In this document: positions 5,595 to 9,526 of the stretch, in pieces | How positions within the stretch are numbered: position 1 is the stretch's first letter | Layout of the letters: each line of letters opens with the position of its first letter | Origin: CAZJAD01 sp964543855 | Lineage (GTDB): Bacteria; Electryoneota; RPQS01; DYHQ01 | Length of the DNA stretch: 9,526 nucleotides | NCBI GenBank assembly: GCA_964543855.1 | Contig: CAZJAD010000090.1 | Coordinates: forward strand, 1 to 9,526 | Reading direction: 5' to 3' | Made by a program: the position numbers and the translations under genes | The notes under the pieces: generated by a model | Databases searched by the model: none | Seen by the model: the letters and a program-made list of their open reading frames with translations, nothing else | Told to the model about the DNA's origin: nothing

Positions 5595-6845
5595 TCAATA
5601 ATACACCCTCACTCCCCGCGCTTCCAATTCGGGGATATAGACATTGATCGATGTTTCACTAAGAGGATTGTCCGAGAGATAAACAGTGTCTCCGCTGTCC
5701 ATTCCCGGATTGTCGACAAGGGGAGAAATATCGGCAATTTGATTCCCGCTGAGCCGAAGATGCCCCAGCGCTACCAGGTTCGAAAGAGGCGCGAGATCGT
5801 CGATGTTGTTGTAGCCAACCGCCAGGTCGGTCAGTTCAGTCAGGTTCGAGAGTCGTGAAAGATCATTGATATCGTTACTATCAAGGAAGAGCATGGTCAA
5901 TGAGGTCAAGCCCGACAGCGGTGAGAGATCGCTGACATCATTGCCGCTTGCAAAGAGTATTGTCAACTTCTGCATGTTCGAAATCGGAGAGAGATCGCTG
6001 ATGTTGTTATGGCTGATGCCAAGCACATCCATCTCCGTCAAACCCGAAATCGGCGAAAGATCGTCCACACGATTGCCAGAGAGTTCAAGTCCTATCAGCC
6101 GAGACAGACCCGACAGCGGCGACAGATCACAAACACTGTTTCTGCCGATGTAAAGTACTCTCAACGCGCTCAGGTTTGACAGCGGTGACACATCGCTGAT
6201 TTGATTGTTCCCCACATCAAGATCCGTTAATCCTGTCAAGCCGGAAAGTGGTGAAAGATCACTGATCATACCCTCATACAGAGAGAGGCTACGAAGCGCT
6301 GTCATGTATTCCATTCCGCTCAGATCCGAGGGAAATCTCCAACTGATATTAAATGAAGTAAGCGTATCTACATCCGATACGAAGATGTCACCGGTCGGTT
6401 TACCAATCACTTCACGAACGCGGGCGTTTAGGTAGGCATCGGGGAATTGAATCACCATGTCCGAGTGCGTGCTGAACGACCAGACCGGACCTCCCGTTCC
6501 GTACGCCTTATCGTCCCAGGCAATAACCCTCCAGTAATAGGTCGTGTCAAAATCCAGCATGGGTGGCCGATAGGTTGTCGCCGTCAGTTCGCCGATGACC
6601 AGAGGTGGACTTTCATCCGTGCCAAAGTACACATCGTAATACAGCGAGTCCCCATCCGGATCATCGCATGTCCACGAGAGAGTGACATTCCGTGGGATAT
6701 CGCTCGTGCCATCTGTCGGGCTCGGATTCGACGGAAAATCCGGCACCCGATTGACCGGCTCCGTCGGGTATTCCTCAACGGCACACGAACTGACAAGCAA
6801 CATTCCAAACGCCAAAATGAGCGCAAGAAAATATCGAGACTTCAT
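5595..6845 (-). CDS. Internalin-like leucine-rich-repeat lipoprotein with an FN3-like domain
   Basis: Predicted surface or periplasmic binding lipoprotein of 416 residues. Seen: lipoprotein signal with lipobox VSS-C (Cys21); a short linker; an FN3/Ig-like domain (about 33-127: NPSPTDGTSDIP, LSWTCDDPDGD, TYYWRVIAWDD, VWSFST); an LRR cap (about 134-168, FPDAYLNARVREVIGKPTG); eight full 22-residue repeats (197-372) of pattern LSPLSGLT.L..L.L..N.ISD; and a C-terminal cap, NPLSETSINVYIPELEARGV. The 22-residue period and 'xxLxxLxxLxLxxNxIxDxSPL' consensus match internalin/SDS22-type LRRs, which bind proteins. The ligand cannot be deduced. The start is clear: GGAG with 4-nt spacing before ATG 6845. 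It lies between the DUF2784 gene (65 nt upstream) and the small lipoprotein (59 nt downstream). Domain calls are very sure; adhesion or a structural role is inference. Confidence 0.9.
   Translation of the reverse strand: MKSRYFLALILAFGMLLVSSCAVEEYPTEPVNRVPDFPSNPSPTDGTSDIPRNVTLSWTCDDPDGDSLYYDVYFGTDESPPLVIGELTATTYRPPMLDFDTTYYWRVIAWDDKAYGTGGPVWSFSTHSDMVIQFPDAYLNARVREVIGKPTGDIFVSDVDTLTSFNISWRFPSDLSGMEYMTALRSLSLYEGMISDLSPLSGLTGLTDLDVGNNQISDVSPLSNLSALRVLYIGRNSVCDLSPLSGLSRLIGLELSGNRVDDLSPISGLTEMDVLGISHNNISDLSPISNMQKLTILFASGNDVSDLSPLSGLTSLTMLFLDSNDINDLSRLSNLTELTDLAVGYNNIDDLAPLSNLVALGHLRLSGNQIADISPLVDNPGMDSGDTVYLSDNPLSETSINVYIPELEARGVRVYY
5730..6257 (-). repeat. Eight in-frame 66-bp repeats encoding the LRR array
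   Basis: The coding DNA for residues 197-372 of the LRR lipoprotein is a tandem array with a 66-bp period. The conserved part encodes LSPLSxL and xxNxIxD. Between units the DNA has diverged a good deal (for example LSRLSNL, LAPLSNL and SVCD variants), which indicates old duplications under protein-level selection rather than a recent expansion. Confidence 0.85.
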
Positions 6846-6910
6846 TTCACTCCCCTTCGATAAATGCCCCTGTTGTCTCCATCAGTAAGAGATGTTACTA
6901 AAACGAAAAC

Positions 6911-7276
6911 CTATCTGCGAAAGAACGGGCGCTTCCACGGCGCGTAGAGCCAAAGTGAGAATGCTATCACGAATAGCGTGCCGATGAAAATATGAAACCG
7001 CGAGACATCAAGATAGACAACCTCTTCAAGGTAATGCCCGATGAAAGTGCCGCTGTAACCGGTCGCTCTCGCCTGCTGCTCCCGCAACCAGACTTCAAGA
7101 TAGGTCAAAGGACAGATCCACTCAAACAGTTGCAGCAACACCGAGAAGATGATCGAGCCCAGATGGAGCAGCCGGGCAATCAGCCATCGCCTTCCGGGCA
7201 CCGCTCCAAGAATGATGAAGACGATCCAGAGAAGATGAGCGCCGACGACAATATCTGCGGTAATTCCGTAGAACAT
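6911..7276 (-). CDS. DUF2784 family small membrane protein
   Basis: A 121-residue hydrophobic protein beginning MFYGITADIVVGAHLLWIVFIILGAV. It has three or four predicted membrane helices (about 4-26, 35-55, 95-114) and a conserved-looking block, FEWICPLTYLEVWLREQ...GYSGTFIGHYLEEVVY. The pattern 'WiCPLT.LE.wLR......Gy.GsFI.HYL....Y' is the signature of DUF2784, whose function is unknown. ATG 7276 was chosen because family members begin right at this helix. The frame stays open upstream but overlaps the M23 peptidase gene. No strong ribosome-binding site is visible. The start lies 14 nt after the upstream stop, so translation may depend on coupling. An inner-membrane role alongside the surrounding exported proteins is likely, but the sequence does not show what it does. 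Confidence 0.85.
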   Translation of the reverse strand: MFYGITADIVVGAHLLWIVFIILGAVPGRRWLIARLLHLGSIIFSVLLQLFEWICPLTYLEVWLREQQARATGYSGTFIGHYLEEVVYLDVSRFHIFIGTLFVIAFSLWLYAPWKRPFFRR

Positions 7277-7290
7277 CTGCGCGCCACATG

Positions 7291-8574
7291 TTACCTGACA
7301 AGCCGGAGGCGCTGGGTCGTTGCCTCGCCCGCCGCTTCGAGTCGCACGAAATAAGTCCCCGACGGCAAATGGCCGGCTTGCCAGCTTGTGCGATGCCACC
7401 CGGCGGACTGCATCGGAAAACGCATCATGTCAACGCGACGACCGAGCACATCATAAAACGCGAGCGACACCGGCGCGTTTCGGGGCAAGTAATAAGCGAT
7501 TTGCGTAGCCGCATTGAAAGGATTCGGCCAACTTTCGCAATAGAGCGTGGTCGGTGTTCCTTCCCACCGCGCGTACTCCGCCGAAGAAGTACTCCACTCG
7601 AAGTAAGCTTGCGTTCCATAATTCGGACTGGCGACTTCCACCGACCACAACGCCGTTCCATCCTCCACTGCCGCGCGCGTCCGACTGTCAACCTCCGGCC
7701 AGATAAAGACAAACTCGATGGTCTGATGCGCGGGATTCGGCCACTGCGAACTCTGATAAAACTCCGGATAGAAGGTCATGGTTCCGGGCGGACGGTTGTC
7801 CTCAATTGTCGTCGCGCGGAGCGCCACCGTCTGCAGTTCTTCCCAACCCGATGGCGGAGATGTCGAATCGTAGTCGTAGTGTTGCAGGAAATCTTCAAGC
7901 GAGTAATCGGCAATCAGTTCGAAAGTGTCGAAGATGCGGACGCGCAGCGACAGAAACGAAAAACTGCGAGCAGGAACATGCAAGTCAAAGTGCGCCTCGA
8001 GTCCGCTCACTCCATTGGTGAGAAGCGCCTCGTTATCGGCGAAGTAGCTGCTGTCCGTTTCGTGCGGGCCGCTGTCCGGATGCGCGTTATAGAACGGCAA
8101 ATCATGCGCCGGATGAACCCAGATGCGATTGCCGCCCGGCCACGGATACGAGAGAAGCGAGTCGTAGCGACCGAAGTGCAGATGAAACCCGTAAGGCCCG
8201 CCGGAATTGCCGACTTCGCCCATGATTTCACCCTCTTCGACCGAGTCAATGGAATGACCAACGTCATTGAGGTGAGCGTAAAAGGAATCATCCGACTCGT
8301 CATGACTCACCCAAACGGTCCACCCGTAGCCTCCGATCCAGAGGTTGTCTTCGACATAACCGGCGAACGGCGCATGAATCGGCGTTCCCTGAGGCGCACC
8401 GATGTCGAGTCCCATGTGAAAATCGTAAGCGCCGGAACTTCGCAGGCGCGGCCCAAACGGGTCGGTCAATCGTGGAGGACTCACCGTCGGATTCTGACCG
8501 AGAGGCCATCGCGCTCCAAACGCAACACCGACCGCCAGACAAAACCCAAGCAGTCCAAACACGCAACGCTTCAT
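7291..8574 (-). CDS. Secreted M23 (LytM-type) metallopeptidase with Por/FlgD-like C-terminal domain
   Basis: Predicted zinc endopeptidase acting on peptidoglycan cross-links, or on other proteins, outside the inner membrane. 427 residues. Seen: signal peptide (about 1-20, VFGLLGFCLAVGVAFGA); M23 domain (about 35-140) with all zinc and catalytic residues, HMGLD (H53, D57), YAHL (H101) and HLHFG (H131, H133); a middle region of about 200 residues that I do not recognise; and a C-terminal domain (about 345-427) with WPNPFNAATQIAYYLP, FYDVLGRRV and LPSGTYFVRLEA, typical of type A type-IX-secretion sorting tails and FlgD-like Ig domains. A basic C-terminal strand (RLRLVR) ends the protein. ATG 8574 has GGAG with 4-nt spacing. 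Only one nucleotide separates it from the stop of the preceding gene, so the two are surely co-translated. A complete active site argues for a true enzyme rather than an EnvC-type activator. Confidence 0.92.
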   Translation of the reverse strand: MKRCVFGLLGFCLAVGVAFGARWPLGQNPTVSPPRLTDPFGPRLRSSGAYDFHMGLDIGAPQGTPIHAPFAGYVEDNLWIGGYGWTVWVSHDESDDSFYAHLNDVGHSIDSVEEGEIMGEVGNSGGPYGFHLHFGRYDSLLSYPWPGGNRIWVHPAHDLPFYNAHPDSGPHETDSSYFADNEALLTNGVSGLEAHFDLHVPARSFSFLSLRVRIFDTFELIADYSLEDFLQHYDYDSTSPPSGWEELQTVALRATTIEDNRPPGTMTFYPEFYQSSQWPNPAHQTIEFVFIWPEVDSRTRAAVEDGTALWSVEVASPNYGTQAYFEWSTSSAEYARWEGTPTTLYCESWPNPFNAATQIAYYLPRNAPVSLAFYDVLGRRVDMMRFPMQSAGWHRTSWQAGHLPSGTYFVRLEAAGEATTQRLRLVR

Positions 8575-8575
8575 G

Positions 8576-9526
8576 CTACTCCACCCGCCCGAAAACTTGA
8601 AACGCGCGCGCTGACGAATCGGATTCCGTGGAATAGAGAGCGCAGATGTTTCCATCGAAACTGAGTGCGCCGCCGAAGTCGAGCAACTGACAATCTACGA
8701 TTTCTTCGCCCGGATGGAGCACGACACGCACTGAAAGTTGTCGCCCCAAAACGACGAAGTTTTCGTCATGGGCACGAAAACCCTGAATGGGAAAAAGTCG
8801 CTGCCGGTTCGGGATTTCCAGAGTATCCGATGCGATGAGAGCGCCGGTGCGAGCGCTGCGGTACTCGAGGTCTTTGCCGGTGAAAAGAAGAATCAGGTCA
8901 TCTCCACGCACAAAACCGGAGACCTGACTCGATTGTCGCGGCGCGGAGATTCTCCAGAGCAACTCGCCCGCGTGATTGAGCGCGATCATCTGCCGAGCGC
9001 CGTTGCCGTCGCGATCTTTCCCTTCCTTGATGAGCACAGACTTGTCGTCACCGCAGATGGCATCGACAAACGAGGTGACGAAACTCGCGTCCTCCTGCTC
9101 ATCGAAAAAAAGTCTGGCGTCATCTGCAGTTAAGGCGAACACAGGATAGCATCGCGCTCCGGCCACTTCGCTCGGGTGTTGCTGCGGATGATACCACCAC
9201 AGAATCTGACCGGAAGCAAGCGGCTTCATGTCCCATCGTCCGCCCGTACATTCCAGTGGGAGCGCAACCGCCGGTTGTTCTGATTCTGGACTCGCGAACC
9301 AGTCGAACATCGCCCAGGTGACGCTGTAATCGCTCCCGTCCGGCAAGACTCGAATTTGCGCGAAGGGATCCAGCGGCTTTCGCTCGCGCAACATGCCCTT
9401 GCCGTCAAAAACGAAGCCGAGCACGGATTCATCTTCCCAGGTGCACGCCGCGACAAGCTCGCCGTTTGCCGATGCGGAGAGCGAAATGAAAACGGAGAAT
9501 TCGAGCGCTCGTCGCCAATCACAACC
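8576..9526 (-). CDS. Beta-propeller-like protein of unknown function, N-terminus off the window
   Basis: Open for 316 codons from the right edge to TAG 8576. The GTG at 9424 is internal: the frame continues upstream with propeller-like sequence (SLSASANGELVAACTWEDE), so the start is outside the window. Repeating blades are suggested by 'NGELVAACTWEDESVLGFVFDGKG', by 'RQMIALNHAGELLWRISAP' and by 'GGALSFDGNICALYST'. This pattern of 'dG..v.....d..i..ld..G.llw' resembles PQQ/WD40-like propellers. No catalytic motif or membrane segment is seen in this part, and any signal peptide would be outside. It is the first visible gene of the envelope operon and is coupled to the M23 peptidase with 1 nt between them. 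Fold inferred from repeat style only; function unknown. Confidence 0.7.
   Translation of the reverse strand, partial: GCDWRRALEFSVFISLSASANGELVAACTWEDESVLGFVFDGKGMLRERKPLDPFAQIRVLPDGSDYSVTWAMFDWFASPESEQPAVALPLECTGGRWDMKPLASGQILWWYHPQQHPSEVAGARCYPVFALTADDARLFFDEQEDASFVTSFVDAICGDDKSVLIKEGKDRDGNGARQMIALNHAGELLWRISAPRQSSQVSGFVRGDDLILLFTGKDLEYRSARTGALIASDTLEIPNRQRLFPIQGFRAHDENFVVLGRQLSVRVVLHPGEEIVDCQLLDFGGALSFDGNICALYSTESDSSARAFQVFGRVE

Noticed and set aside
5730..6257. Regular 66-bp period considered as a CRISPR array or satellite
   Set aside because: The period is a multiple of three, the units are in frame and diverged, and they encode a clear LRR consensus. There are no constant repeats separated by unique spacers.
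6846..6910. 65-nt spacer before the LRR gene, checked for an internal promoter or terminator
   Set aside because: No hairpin with a T-tract and no acceptable -35/-10 pair. Only the GGAG ribosome-binding site of the LRR gene is clear.
7288..8664. Plus-strand ORF of 458 codons
   Set aside because: Antisense to the M23 peptidase, which has a signal peptide, a complete active site and a sorting tail. The plus-strand product is a low-complexity Arg-rich shadow caused by GC-rich codon use.

Overview
The window looks like a metagenome-derived scaffold from an uncultured Gram-negative bacterium, probably of the Fibrobacterota-Chlorobiota-Bacteroidota (FCB) superphylum or a neighbouring candidate phylum. 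The clues are lipoprotein signal peptides, an extracellular M23 peptidase ending in a Por-secretion/FlgD-like C-terminal domain (a mark of FCB-type secreted proteins), an internalin-like LRR lipoprotein and an M49-type peptidase. Base composition is moderately GC-rich. Two runs of exactly 100 N (1171-1270 and 5311-5410) are scaffold gaps, probably of placeholder length. The phylum assignment is inference from protein style only.

Every gene I can support lies on the minus strand, so the window reads from its right end to its left. From 9526 to 3477 there is an apparent cell-envelope operon: a beta-propeller-like protein whose start is outside the window, a secreted M23 peptidase (1 nt after the previous stop), a small DUF2784 membrane protein (14 nt after), then 65 nt, an LRR/FN3 lipoprotein, 59 nt, a second small lipoprotein broken by the gap, and a membrane-anchored TPR-thioredoxin (TlpA-like) protein starting 4 nt after the previous stop. 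A clear intrinsic terminator (3386-3409) follows.

From 3385 to 2797 there is no convincing protein gene. The minus strand carries a sigma70-like promoter (3246-3274), about 300 nt of unexplained sequence, a strong GC hairpin with a T-rich trailer (2926-2955), and at once a second, near-consensus promoter (2889-2917). The second promoter drives an SLC1/DAACS glutamate/aspartate:cation symporter (2796-1501). Its natural N-terminus appears to start at an ATC codon.

The intergenic stretch 1487-1299 downstream of the transporter is packed with six palindromes and looks like a mobile or REP-like intergenic repeat. It abuts the first gap. A TTGACT box at 1286-1291 probably belongs to the promoter of the last gene, an M49 (dipeptidyl-peptidase III-like) peptidase. 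That gene runs off the left edge before its zinc motif. The transporter and the M49 peptidase could both serve peptide or amino-acid use, but nothing in the sequence links them. I found no CRISPR array, tRNA, rRNA, transposase or defence system. The most unusual points are the ATC start, the palindrome cluster and the possible small-RNA unit.
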